DNA of 64,000 nucleotides, taken from contig NZ_BNBB01000001.1 of the NCBI RefSeq assembly GCF_014654615.1, positions 186,001 through 250,000 on the forward strand, given 5' to 3'. This DNA is from Streptosporangium violaceochromogenes (GTDB taxonomy: Bacteria > Actinomycetota > Actinomycetes > Streptosporangiales > Streptosporangiaceae). Made by a program: the position numbers and the translations under genes. A model generated the notes under the pieces. That model saw only the letters and a program-made list of their open reading frames with translations. It did no database searches and was not told where the DNA came from. Positions 58,001 through 64,000 of the stretch are shown here, one piece after another (position 1 is the first letter of the stretch; the number at the start of each line of letters is the position of its first letter).

Positions 58001-58013
58001 CCACCTGCTGTGA
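55011..58013 (+). CDS. KAP-type P-loop NTPase with degenerate caspase-like N-terminus
   Basis: 1000 residues, TTG start behind GGGAG. Residues about 20-225 look like a caspase-like (C14) fold whose active site is lost: the strand DLLVIRLPADD (87-97) has no SGHG histidine, and LLIVDFGWSAL (124-134) replaces the D-C-x-SG cysteine loop, while the family's later element ADLDGDGVTTVGELHAY (187-203) is kept. The KAP NTPase follows: Walker A GVKGPWGAGKTS (391-402), the WFNPWMYQ motif, two membrane segments (about 533-583) between the motifs, and Walker B VVFVDDLDRCSPGT (655-668) with FFNPRQIKRYVNVF downstream. KAP proteins include phage-exclusion PifA. Possibly a defence or signalling NTPase; the role is inferred. 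Confidence 0.82.
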   Translation: MSEGLAFAKPIFEAAPRVGARRALVFLDTPSPALSPATGPAAAPSPDARLASALLAEGFTVDAGHGRGADADAERVWEFLRSARERDLLVIRLPADDCWTPGRLGALIGAFGRQAGESPAAAVLLIVDFGWSALNDSAAPLRQLAVPGEPRVAAAALTLTLRFDDGPPGPVRSLTDVLAEGLATGGADLDGDGVTTVGELHAYALRHYASVSAARVPLLIAYGAAADVPLTPRRDLSTPPPPALARAVARLGEVTPPSSGVEIVRRIYELHLSETARELLRRGSLLDEDESVEEVFGDASELREWGLLGEGTTFAHPDVRAFGYARLSAAESARTSALLRRRRAGSRAVQPRARLTADRWTTDDRLGHRIHAEAIAAFIRHPETRPPLTIGVKGPWGAGKTSLMRMIQDLLDPGASAGAAAEIHLPGSRREGSPTNAEVLARARHPAGGAAGPVPDPPWAGRAGWRPTVWFNPWMYQNGEQVWAGLAHEIIGQITGRLPRAERERFWLELNLARIDREAVRRRAYQLAMTRLAPLVLGLVATLVLTGAALAASALLPAVGGLLRDTAAAVGSAGSVAMVGAGAVRLARFFGESASSAFSSLVKQPDLLAREIADGLAGDMAAGPGYRSRTGFLHLVQTDMRHVLGLVATEERPLVVFVDDLDRCSPGTVAQVIEAINLFLAGEFPNCVFVLAMEPEVVVAHVEAAYRDLAETLPDGGRSGLGWRFLEKIVQLPLSVPLLDDADRLPAFVRTLLDMPGSCPPSARPGDSARSEDSARPGDSAVSPPRAPAGTPAAVSPHGPAASPDPVRVSVLEAAIRALRPTAATLDEAARLAQESLDAGGPDLIGGLSSATREAADRVFDDLYSDERAWRAIASVLPSLTFFNPRQIKRYVNVFRLYSFLVHRRALAGAPPASDAEVAKLAALTVHWPHLLSLLVLETGGTTVLRTLEQAAGTADDRIWERAVHDAGLTAPAADTAHLAALRPLLSSPHPIAGLARHLL

Positions 58014-58037
58014 GGCCGCCCCGTTCCCGGCGGCGTC

Positions 58038-58418
58038 TCAGCCGCCGTAGGGGCGGGTGATGGCCTCCAGGACGTGGCCGTCGGGGTCGAGGAAGTACAG
58101 GCCGCGCCCGCCGTCGTTGTGGTTGATCTCCCCCGGCCTCGTGCGGTACGGATCGGCGTAGTAGGTGATCCCGGCCCGGCGGATCCGCTCGAAGATCGCG
58201 TCGAACTCCTTCTCCGACACCAGGAAGGCGTAGTGCTGCGGGGTGATCACCTCCTGGTCGCTGGTCGCGAAGTCCAGGGTCACCCCGTTGCTCGTCGACA
58301 CCGGCAGGAAGGGGCCGTAGACCTCCCCGACCTCCAGCCCCAGGATGTCCGCCAGGAACCCGGCGGACACCTCGCGGTCCCGGGCGTGAACGATCGTGTG
58401 ATTCAGCTCAACCGACAT
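58038..58418 (-). CDS. VOC-family (glyoxalase/dioxygenase-like) protein
   Basis: 126 residues with the paired beta-alpha-beta-beta-beta units of the vicinal-oxygen-chelate fold: SVELNHTIVHARDREVSAGFLADILGLEV, VTLDFATSD, HYAFLVSEKEFDAIFERIRRAGI, HNDGGRGLYFLDPDGHVLEAITRPYG. Possible metal ligands are His7 and the Glu in VLEAIT. The substrate is unknown. ATG at 58418. Convergent with the KAP gene, 24 bases apart. Confidence 0.85.
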   Translation of the reverse strand: MSVELNHTIVHARDREVSAGFLADILGLEVGEVYGPFLPVSTSNGVTLDFATSDQEVITPQHYAFLVSEKEFDAIFERIRRAGITYYADPYRTRPGEINHNDGGRGLYFLDPDGHVLEAITRPYGG

Positions 58419-58549
58419 ACCGAAAATCCTGCGCAGCGCAGCGGCGAATAAACCCGGCGGGTGCTCCCCCCGCGTCACGCTCACCCGGTGCCCTGACATC
58501 GCGATGTCCGCGATGCGCCGGCGGAGGGCGAAGCCGACGAAACGACGGG

Positions 58550-59287
58550 CTACTCCAGGTCGTGGTCGGCCGACAGTTCACGACCGGGGCCGAGGTAGTC
58601 CAGGGCGTACTCGGTCACGTCGCCGTGCTGATCCCAATAGACGTTGGTCATCGTGAGAACCGGCAGCCCGCTCTCCACACCGAAGGCGGCGGAGACGTCG
58701 TCGGGAAGAGGCCTGATCACGACGGCGTCGCGCCGCCGCACGGCCCGCCGCCCGGTTCTCTCCTCCACAAGCCCGAACGTCATGGCGGGAAGCGGGCCGG
58801 CGACCAGCAGTTCGGGCGCCGCCTCGGCCAGTTCACCCGGAAGCCATGACGTCGACACCGCGACGACACCTTCGTCGTCGCGGTAGACGCGGCGACGCCG
58901 GACAACGGAGGCGCCCTCCTCGACCCCCAGCACGTCCGCGACCTCCTCCGGCGCAGAGACGAGCCCGGCGCTCACGATCTCGATCCGTTCGCCCGGACGG
59001 TGGCCTCTGCCCGTCGCCCGCAGCATCCGCAGGCGATCGGGACCCGTTGTGAGCCTCTTCGGGAGGGTGGCGAGCGTCCCGATTCCCGGAATCGACTCCG
59101 CGTATCCCTCCGACCTCAGTACGGCCGCGACCCGGGTGGCGGTCGCGGTGGACACCCCCTCGTCACGCATGATCTCTCGTACGGAGGGGATACGGTCACC
59201 CGGCCGGATCTCTCCGCCCTCGATCCTGGCCTTGATCCGCGCGGCGATCCGCCGGTACGGAGCCATCGCCTGCGAACTGTCGGTCAT
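58550..59287 (-). CDS. GntR-family regulator with UTRA domain
   Basis: 245 residues: winged helix-turn-helix (YRRIAARIKARIEGGEIRPGDRIPSVREIMRDEGVSTATATRVAAVLRSEGYAE) and a ligand-binding UTRA domain (EGASVVRRRRVYRDDEGVVAVSTSWLPGELAEAAPELL, VLTMTNVYWDQHGDVTEYALDYLGPGREL). ATG at 59287 with AGGAGG upstream. It has a perfect operator-like palindrome 51 bases upstream and a truncated second copy at 59977-60129. The ligand is unknown. Confidence 0.92.
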   Translation of the reverse strand: MTDSSQAMAPYRRIAARIKARIEGGEIRPGDRIPSVREIMRDEGVSTATATRVAAVLRSEGYAESIPGIGTLATLPKRLTTGPDRLRMLRATGRGHRPGERIEIVSAGLVSAPEEVADVLGVEEGASVVRRRRVYRDDEGVVAVSTSWLPGELAEAAPELLVAGPLPAMTFGLVEERTGRRAVRRRDAVVIRPLPDDVSAAFGVESGLPVLTMTNVYWDQHGDVTEYALDYLGPGRELSADHDLE

Positions 59288-59337
59288 CACAGCCTCCTGT
59301 TCTAATGCACTCTAAATCTGCCGTTGACTTCATTGCC

Positions 59338-59357
59338 GCTCTAGAACACTATAGAGC
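59338..59357. promoter_or_regulatory. GntR operator-like palindrome, copy 1
   Basis: GCTCTA-GAACACTA-TAGAGC, a perfect 6-8-6 inverted repeat upstream of the GntR gene. A related weaker sequence (TTCTAATGCACTCTAAA) lies at about 59300-59316. The same palindrome recurs at 60134-60153 before the truncated copy, which supports autoregulation. Confidence 0.65.
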
Positions 59358-59774
59358 TGTTGTGACGCGAAGGCCAGAGAGAGCGCCCCATCTCTGACCT
59401 TTGCCCCGGGAAGGCGTTACCGGCCGACATTTCACTGCGGTAGAAGCGTTGAGGTCGGAGGCACAGGACACAGATCGACGATCACCTCGACAGAAGTAAG
59501 CAAACGATCCGACATCAGACCGCCCAAAGATCGCTACATCAAACCCTCTTCAAGAAGCCGACAAAAGGGAGCGTTTACCATGGAGCACCGCCCGGATTTT
59601 GATCGATCGCCCTTGACACATGGGCTGGAATCCGAAAGGCGTTGCACGCAGAACACGGGGGCGACGTGCGCAGGGGAAGGACGACACGCGCTGAACGGTG
59701 GGTCGCCGCGCGTATTCGCCCTCGTCAGAGAGTTTGACGAAGGCGGTGAGGATGAGGCGGCGACCATCGCCGAG
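59358..59774. other. Gap without a supported gene
   Basis: About 415 bases between the GntR operator and a small plus-strand gene. It is less GC-rich than its surroundings (for example GAAGTAAGCAAACGATCC). A plus-strand frame is open from 59580 to 59921, but only its last third resembles a real protein. I see no RNA gene or repeat here. Confidence 0.4.
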
Positions 59775-59921
59775 GTGGTGGCCTACGGGCTGACGCTGCC
59801 GGACGGCACGGCGGCGACCGTCAGCCCGACCGGGCATGGATTCGGCCGCTGGAGAAGTGCTCACAGCGCCGCCTCACGGCTCCGTTCCAGCCTTGTCTGG
59901 TTCGGAGACGAGGAGGCGTAA
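59775..59921 (+). CDS. Small unknown protein
   Basis: 48 residues from tandem GTG codons: VVAYGLTLPDGTAATVSPTG followed by HGFGRWRSAHSAASRLRSSLVWFGDEEA. The pattern (short strands, G-LPDG, GRWRS, then S-A-RL) resembles small proteins found beside GntR/XRE genes in actinomycetes, as far as I recall. The function is unknown. It may start earlier in the same frame (59580). It lies between the two GntR copies and ends before a 10-bp hairpin. Confidence 0.5.
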   Translation: MVAYGLTLPDGTAATVSPTGHGFGRWRSAHSAASRLRSSLVWFGDEEA

Positions 59922-59943
59922 CCGCGCGAAGCGGTACAGAGTC

Positions 59944-59971
59944 GTCGGCACCGCCATACAACGGTGCCGAC
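59944..59971. terminator. Hairpin between the small gene and the GntR remnant
   Basis: Perfect 10-bp stem GTCGGCACCG/CGGTGCCGAC with loop CCATACAA, placed between two convergent reading frames. Confidence 0.65.
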
Positions 59972-59976
59972 ACAGT

Positions 59977-60129
59977 TCAGAGCGGGAAACATCTGACGGA
60001 AAACACTCCGCCGCGACGCGAAAACCACTCCAGGTCGTGGTCGGCCGACAGTTCACGGCCGGGGCCGAGATAGTCCAGGGCGTACTCGGTCGCGTTTTTC
60101 AGCGCACGTTCAACGGTCGTCGCCTTCAT
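59977..60129 (-). pseudogene. Truncated second copy of the GntR gene (C-terminus only)
   Basis: A 50-residue frame starts ATG KATTVERALKNATEYALDYL, continues through GPGRELSADHDLE, and then runs on into unrelated WFSRRGGVFSVRCFPL. The DNA at about 60030-60091 is nearly identical to 58551-58612, the 3' end of the intact GntR gene. The helix-turn-helix and most of the UTRA domain are gone, and the original stop was lost. The ATG lies 5 bases past an intact copy of the operator, so the remnant may still be transcribed. Confidence 0.75.
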
Positions 60130-60133
60130 TCGT

Positions 60134-60153
60134 GCTCTAGAACGCCGTAGAGC
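60134..60153. promoter_or_regulatory. GntR operator-like palindrome, copy 2
   Basis: GCTCTA-GAACGCCG-TAGAGC, same arms and spacing as the site at 59338-59357, just upstream of the truncated GntR copy. Confidence 0.62.
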
Positions 60154-60260
60154 CGGTGGACATCAGGGCAGAGCCGAAGAGAGTGCCTCAGGGGCGACCT
60201 GTGGGCCGGCGCCGTCCGTCGTCGTCGGTGGCGGGGCGTCGTGGGAGGAGGGAGGCCGAA

Positions 60261-60280
60261 GCCGGACGGCCGGGTCCGGC
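60261..60280 (-). terminator. Hairpin after the SPW gene
   Basis: 7-bp stem GCCGGAC/GTCCGGC around GGCCGG, 33 bases beyond the SPW stop codon. Confidence 0.5.
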
Positions 60281-60312
60281 CTCCGCTCAGGTAAGGACTC
60301 TCCTTGAAAGGC

Positions 60313-60735
60313 TCAGCGGGGCCGCTTCATCATCGGGAACATCATTCCCAGCCCGAGCAGCAGGATGAGCGCGCCGACCACCACGTTGCTCCAGATCGTC
60401 GACGCGGTGGCGACGCGGCCACTGACGACCCAGGGAGCGATGATCGTCCACACGCCGATCAGCGGTGCCACCCAGGCGATTCCGTGGGTCCGGCCGTAGG
60501 CGGAGGCGAACCCGAGGGCCAGCACCGCCACGGCGATCCCGGTGATCAGGTTGTTGCCCGTCAAGGTCGGGAATCGATTGCCGAACCCGACGACCCAGGG
60601 AGAGATTGCGAGGTAGAGCCCGGACAGGAACGTGAGGCCGGCGACCACCTTGGCGGTCGGCGCCTCTGAGGCGAGCTCGTACTTCGCCCGCAACTCCGCG
60701 ATGTCGGGGTGCAGCCTCATGGCCTGTTCAGCCAT
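60313..60735 (-). CDS. SPW-repeat membrane protein
   Basis: 140 residues with four membrane segments and two SPW motifs: LSGLYLAISPWVVGF and GVWTIIAPWVVSG. The N-terminal soluble part AEQAMRLHPDIAELRAKYELAS is typical of this family in actinobacteria, whose function is unknown. ATG at 60735; in-frame GTGs four and five codons upstream are possible starts. Divergent from the MarR gene. Confidence 0.85.
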   Translation of the reverse strand: MAEQAMRLHPDIAELRAKYELASEAPTAKVVAGLTFLSGLYLAISPWVVGFGNRFPTLTGNNLITGIAVAVLALGFASAYGRTHGIAWVAPLIGVWTIIAPWVVSGRVATASTIWSNVVVGALILLLGLGMMFPMMKRPR

Positions 60736-60851
60736 GTCTTTCACCACCTTCTCCGAACGCAACGTGCGTGCGCGCGTGAGGTCTTCGAGCGAGGCGGTCG
60801 CGATCGGCTGCGGCGTGGAGCCGTATCCCCTTCACTGACGCCCGGCTCCTA

Positions 60852-60866
60852 TATCACTTTGTGATA
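60852..60866. promoter_or_regulatory. Operator-like palindrome before the MarR gene
   Basis: TATCAC-TTT-GTGATA, a perfect 6-3-6 inverted repeat in an AT-rich stretch 25 bases before the MarR start and between the divergent SPW and MarR genes. Likely bound by this MarR protein. Confidence 0.6.
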
Positions 60867-60890
60867 ATATCATGGCAGGAGATTATGCGT

Positions 60891-61346
60891 ATGTCGTCAC
60901 TACCCCCCTGCCTCACCGATCGGGAGTACGCGAAGCTGCTGGCGTTGCGGGTCGGGGTCCGCCGCTTCCTGCGCTGGAGCGAGGAGCGGGCGGCCGAGGT
61001 GGGTCTCACGGCCACCCAGCACCAGTTGCTGCTGGCGATCCGAGGGCATTCCGACCCCCGGGGCCCCACCATCGGAGAGCTCGCCGACTATCTGTGCACA
61101 CGGCATCACAGCGCCGTGCAGCTGATCGACCGCGTGGAGCACCTCGGCCTCGTCACCCGCCACCGCGGGAAGGGCAGGGACCGCCGGGTCGTGCGTCTCA
61201 CCCTCACCACGGCCGGCGAGGGGAAACTGACCCTCCTCAGCACCCTCCACCTGCAAGAGCTCCAACGGCTGGCCCCTCTCGTCATGGCGTGGGCCGGGCA
61301 GGCGTCGGCCGCGCCGAACGCGCCGGTGACGCCCGCCACCCCCTGA
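60891..61346 (+). CDS. MarR-family transcriptional regulator
   Basis: 151 residues: LGVR-type helical start (EYAKLLALRVGVRRFLRWSEERAAEVGLTATQHQLLLAIRGH), winged helix with TIGELADYLCTRHHSAVQLIDRVEHLGLVTRHRGKGRDRRVVRLTLTTAGE. ATG at 60891 has AGGAG 9 bases upstream; ATG 60885 is possible. One Cys (YLCTRHH) in the recognition region could make it redox-sensitive; this is inference. Possible targets are itself and the SPW gene. Confidence 0.9.
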   Translation: MSSLPPCLTDREYAKLLALRVGVRRFLRWSEERAAEVGLTATQHQLLLAIRGHSDPRGPTIGELADYLCTRHHSAVQLIDRVEHLGLVTRHRGKGRDRRVVRLTLTTAGEGKLTLLSTLHLQELQRLAPLVMAWAGQASAAPNAPVTPATP

Positions 61347-61419
61347 GAACGCCCGCCCCCCTTGAGGACGACGGCCTTGGCCACGACTCTCGGGGCGTGA
61401 AACCCCGTGGAGGGGATGC

Positions 61420-61440
61420 CCCGGCCCCTTCCGGGCCGGG
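61420..61440. terminator. Bidirectional hairpin between MarR and Dps genes
   Basis: 8-bp stem CCCGGCCC/GGGCCGGG with a 5-base loop, in the gap between convergent genes. Confidence 0.6.
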
Positions 61441-61466
61441 ACGTCCCTTCTGACGGTGGGAACGGC

Positions 61467-61934
61467 CTACCGCTGGGCCTCGATCATCCAGTGGTACTTC
61501 TCCAGGTCCTGGGTGATCTCGATGAGGATGTCCTGGGTCACCGGGTCGGGCTTCTCGGTGGCGGCGACGCGCTCGCGCATCCGGCGGACGATGGAACCCA
61601 GGATGTCGGTCATCGCGGCGATGACCTTGCCGTCGTTGAGGTAGCCCGTCTCCAGCTGCGGCACCTCGCTGGTGTTGGCGAGGGTGGACGCCCTGCCGTC
61701 GGGGTTGCCGCCCAGGGCCACCTCGCGTTCGGCGACGGTGTCGGCGTGGCCCCTGGCCGCCGCGACGATCTCGTCGAGCTGAAGGTGCAGCGAGCGGAAG
61801 TTGTGGCCGATCACGTTCCAGTGGGCCTGCTTGCCCAGGAGCGCGAGATCGAGAAGGTCGACGAGCGCCCCCTGGAGCGCGGCGGTGACGACCTTCTTGT
61901 CCTCGGCCTTGAGCGGGCTGGTAATCGCGGACAT
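61467..61934 (-). CDS. dps: Dps-family ferritin-like DNA-protection protein
   Basis: Stores iron and shields DNA under oxidative stress as a 12-mer. 155 residues: LLGKQAHWNVIGHNFRSLHLQLDEIVAAARGHADTVAEREVALGG is the Dps ferroxidase signature (His38-type, His and Asp/Glu ligands between subunits); KYHWMIEAQ closes the helical bundle. ATG at 61934 behind GGAGG. Divergent from a MerR-type gene, with a long perfect palindrome between them. Confidence 0.95.
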   Translation of the reverse strand: MSAITSPLKAEDKKVVTAALQGALVDLLDLALLGKQAHWNVIGHNFRSLHLQLDEIVAAARGHADTVAEREVALGGNPDGRASTLANTSEVPQLETGYLNDGKVIAAMTDILGSIVRRMRERVAATEKPDPVTQDILIEITQDLEKYHWMIEAQR

Positions 61935-62013
61935 GAGGTGTCCTCCCCCTACTTTCCGTATTGGTTTTCCCCTGTGCGATGGGAGCCCCTACCCACCTCC
62001 CCGCGTCTTATGT

Positions 62014-62038
62014 TGACACTGTCACAATAACAGTGTCA
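62014..62038. promoter_or_regulatory. Palindromic operator between dps and the MerR gene
   Basis: TGACACTGT-CACAATA-ACAGTGTCA, a perfect 9-7-9 inverted repeat. It overlaps a TTGACA (62013-62018) for the plus-strand gene, whose ATG is only 10 bases beyond the palindrome. The MerR protein is the natural candidate to bind here. Confidence 0.7.
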
Positions 62039-62048
62039 CTATCGAATC

Positions 62049-62735
62049 ATGGAGTGGAGCGTCGACGAGCTGGCGGAGCGGGCGGCCGCCGCGCTGATCC
62101 CCACCGCCCAGGTCAACGGCCGGGTCCAGGGCGTGCCCGACCGGCGCCTCATCCGGTGGTACGCCACGATCGGCCTGCTCGACCCGCCGTCGGCCCGCCG
62201 GGGTCGTACGGCCCTGTACGGCAGGCGCCACCTGCTCCAGCTGGTCGCCGTCAAACGCCGCCAGGCCGAGGGGCGGACGATCGCCGAGATCCAGGCCGAG
62301 CTGGCGGGGGCGACCGACCGGGCCCTGGAGGCGATCGCCGGCCTTCCCCGGGAGAGGCCCGAGGAGGCCGTCCCCGCGGAAGGCGCCGCCCACCGGGCCG
62401 CGCGCCCCCGCTTCTGGGCCGCGCGGGCCGCTCCCCCGCCCGCCGTGGCTCCCGCACCCTCCGGATCTCCGAGGCACCCCGCCCCCTCCGGCCACCCCAC
62501 GCCCTCCGAAACCGCCGGGCCGGCCGGGCCGGCCGGGCCGGCCGGGCCACAGCTCCGCACGCCGGCCACGCTCGTCCACGGCGTGCGGCTGGCCGCCGGG
62601 GTGACGCTGCTGCTCGACGGCGGCGCCCGTGCCCCCTCCCCCGCCGACCTCGCCGAGATCGGCGCCGCCGCCCAGGCGCTCCTTTCGGTCCTGCGCGACC
62701 ACGACCTTGTCCCCCGGGAAGGAAACCAACCATGA
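62049..62735 (+). CDS. MerR-type helix-turn-helix protein
   Basis: 228 residues. The N-terminal domain VPDRRLIRWYATIGLLDPPSARRGRTALYGRRHLLQLVAVKRRQAEGRTIAEIQAELAG is a MerR-like winged helix. A long Pro/Ala/Gly linker with a GPA repeat follows, and then a C-terminal domain (LVHGVRLAAGVTLLLDGGARAPSPADLAEIGAAAQALLSVLRD) of unknown role. Its stop overlaps the VIT/VWA gene by 4 bases, so they form one unit. ATG 62049 lies so close to the promoter that the mRNA is probably leaderless. Confidence 0.85.
   Translation: MEWSVDELAERAAAALIPTAQVNGRVQGVPDRRLIRWYATIGLLDPPSARRGRTALYGRRHLLQLVAVKRRQAEGRTIAEIQAELAGATDRALEAIAGLPRERPEEAVPAEGAAHRAARPRFWAARAAPPPAVAPAPSGSPRHPAPSGHPTPSETAGPAGPAGPAGPQLRTPATLVHGVRLAAGVTLLLDGGARAPSPADLAEIGAAAQALLSVLRDHDLVPREGNQP
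62515..62548 (+). repeat. GGGCCGGCC tandem repeat inside the MerR gene
   Basis: More than three 9-base units encode an AGPAGPAGPAGP collagen-like linker. It is likely to vary in length between strains without breaking the frame. Confidence 0.7.
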
Positions 62736-64000
62736 GCACCGAGATCACGACGCTGCGCCCCGAGGAGTGCGTGCCGGTCCCGGACGCCGGGCTGGGGGCG
62801 CTCGTCACCGAGCGCGGCAACCTGCCGCTGGAGAGCGTGGACGTGGCCGCCACCGTCTCCGGGCTGGCCGCCGGGATCGAGATGGTCCAGGTCTTCCGCA
62901 ACCCGCACGACGTGGCGCTGGAGGCGACCTACGTCTTCCCGCTGCCCGACCGGGGCGCGGTGACCGCCTTCACGATGGAGGCCGGCGGGCGGGTCGTCGA
63001 GGGGGTCCTCAAGGAGCGCGGCCGGGCCCGAGCCGACTACGACCGGGCGATCGCCGAGGGCCGCAGGGCCGCGATCGCCGAGGAGGACCGGCCGGACGTC
63101 TTCACCCTCAGGGTCGGCAACATCGTGCCGGGCGAGCGGGTCACCGTACGCCTCACGCTCAGCCAGCCCCTTCCCTATGAGGACGGCGCGGCGACCTTCC
63201 GGTTCCCGCTGGTCGTCGCCCCCCGCTACATCCCCGGCACGCCGCTCGGCGGTGAGCCGGCGGGGGACGGCTGGGCCCCGGACACCGACGCGGTCCCGGA
63301 CGCCTCCCGGATCACCCCGCCGGTGCTGCTGCCCGGCTTCCCCTGCCCGGTACGGCTGTCGCTCGCGGTCTCCGTCGACCCCGCGGGCCTCGGGCTGCGC
63401 GAGGTCCGCTCCAGCCTGCACGCGATCAGGGAGGAGGACGGCACCGTCCGCCTGCTGCCCGGTGAGCGCCTGGACCGCGACTTCGTCCTGCGGCTGGCGT
63501 TCGACGCCTCCACCTCACTGGCCCTGACCCCCGACGGCGACGGCGACGGCGACGAGGGCACGTTCACGCTGACCGTCGTGCCCGAGCCCGCCCCGGCCAC
63601 GGCCTCCGCCCGGGACGTCGTGCTCGTGCTGGACCGCTCCGGCAGCATGACCGGCTGGAAGATGGTCGCCGCCCGGCGCGCGGCGGCCCGCATCGTCGAC
63701 ACGCTCACCGGCCGTGACCGGTTCGCCGTGCTCTCCTTCGACACGGTGGTGGAGTGGCCCGAGGGGCTGGGCGAGGGGCTGGCGGAGGCGTCCGACCGCA
63801 ACCGTTACCGGGCGGTCGAGCACCTGGCCAGGCTGGAGGCGCGGGGCGGCACGGAGATGCTGACCCCCCTTGAGCGGGCCGCGACGCTGCTCGGCGGCGA
63901 AGGTGACGGCGGCGACGGAGGCCCCGGCGCCCCGGCCGGTTCCGCCCGGGACCGGGTCCTGGTGCTGGTCACCGACGGCCAGGTCGGCAACGAGGACCAG
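62732..64000 (+). CDS. VIT and VWA domain protein, N-terminal part (cut by window edge)
   Basis: 423 codons visible, with no stop before the right edge. Residues about 10-150 form a VIT domain (LPLESVDVAATVSGLAAGIEMVQVFRNPHDVALEATYVFPLPD, FTLRVGNIVPGERVTVRLTLSQPLPYEDGAATFRFPLVVAPRY). The VWA domain starts at RDVVLVLDRSGSMTGWKM, whose DRSGSM is an intact metal-dependent adhesion site, and ends near LVLVTDGQVGNED. Related to inter-alpha-trypsin-inhibitor heavy chains; the bacterial role is unclear. No signal peptide is seen, so it is probably cytoplasmic. Co-translated with the MerR gene. Confidence 0.9.
   Translation, partial: MSTEITTLRPEECVPVPDAGLGALVTERGNLPLESVDVAATVSGLAAGIEMVQVFRNPHDVALEATYVFPLPDRGAVTAFTMEAGGRVVEGVLKERGRARADYDRAIAEGRRAAIAEEDRPDVFTLRVGNIVPGERVTVRLTLSQPLPYEDGAATFRFPLVVAPRYIPGTPLGGEPAGDGWAPDTDAVPDASRITPPVLLPGFPCPVRLSLAVSVDPAGLGLREVRSSLHAIREEDGTVRLLPGERLDRDFVLRLAFDASTSLALTPDGDGDGDEGTFTLTVVPEPAPATASARDVVLVLDRSGSMTGWKMVAARRAAARIVDTLTGRDRFAVLSFDTVVEWPEGLGEGLAEASDRNRYRAVEHLARLEARGGTEMLTPLERAATLLGGEGDGGDGGPGAPAGSARDRVLVLVTDGQVGNEDQ

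Overview
The window is chromosomal DNA of a very GC-rich actinomycete. BldD, mIHF, a SpoIIE-type phosphatase, PknL with its Rv2175c-type partner, many GTG/TTG starts and many 4-nt stop/start overlaps all point to a sporulating, filamentous group. A Streptosporangiaceae-like host is my best guess, from gene content only. Almost everything left of about 45 kb looks like core genome. The right part is more accessory.

1-14.1 kb, minus strand: nucleotide and core metabolism. Transcription runs pyrR-pyrB-pyrC, carA-carB, pyrK-pyrD-pyrF, then mihF, gmk, rpoZ, coaBC, a small unknown gene and metK (cut by the left edge). Together they make UMP from glutamine, bicarbonate and aspartate, followed by GMP phosphorylation, CoA and S-adenosylmethionine synthesis. 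A textbook PyrR-binding RNA loop sits directly on the pyrR ribosome binding site.

14.3-23 kb, plus strand: an arginine deiminase island. It holds an orphan ATP-synthase gamma paralogue, a DUF3040 membrane protein, an amino acid antiporter-like permease, arcA, a catabolic-type argF and arcC, a 17-bp-stem terminator, then a second permease and a two-domain universal stress protein. It would turn arginine into ornithine, CO2, ammonia and ATP. It lies between pyrR and bldD, which are neighbours in Streptomyces.

23-38.4 kb: bldD with a good promoter and terminator, a membrane SpoIIE/PP2C phosphatase, a HEPN protein, an L,D-transpeptidase, a YbaK deacylase and an acetyltransferase. Then come metF, a polyprenyl synthase, thiE, an Rv2175c-type DNA-binding protein, an FAD oxidoreductase, a TPP riboswitch with thiO-thiS-thiG, the PASTA kinase PknL and glycerate kinase.

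38.4-45.4 kb: a [2Fe-2S] protein remnant, endonuclease IV, a LytS/LytTR two-component pair and a sulfite-oxidase-like enzyme. DAHP synthase follows, behind an aromatic leader peptide and attenuator, and then thiI.

45.5-64 kb: an IS200/IS605-type element with an intact TnpB and an overlapping ribbon-helix-helix gene, and an MHYT membrane protein. pfkA and glpK are divergent around a DasR-like operator. Next are a dimethylformamidase-like lipoprotein, a beta-propeller lactonase, a PhoX-like protein, and a 1000-residue KAP-type P-loop NTPase with a degenerate caspase-like N-terminus. The end holds a GntR gene with a truncated duplicate, SPW, MarR, Dps and MerR genes, and a VIT/VWA protein cut by the right edge. 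The most unusual items are the caspase-like/KAP fusion, the RHH-TnpB pair, the orphan gamma subunit in the arginine deiminase island, and the aromatic attenuator.
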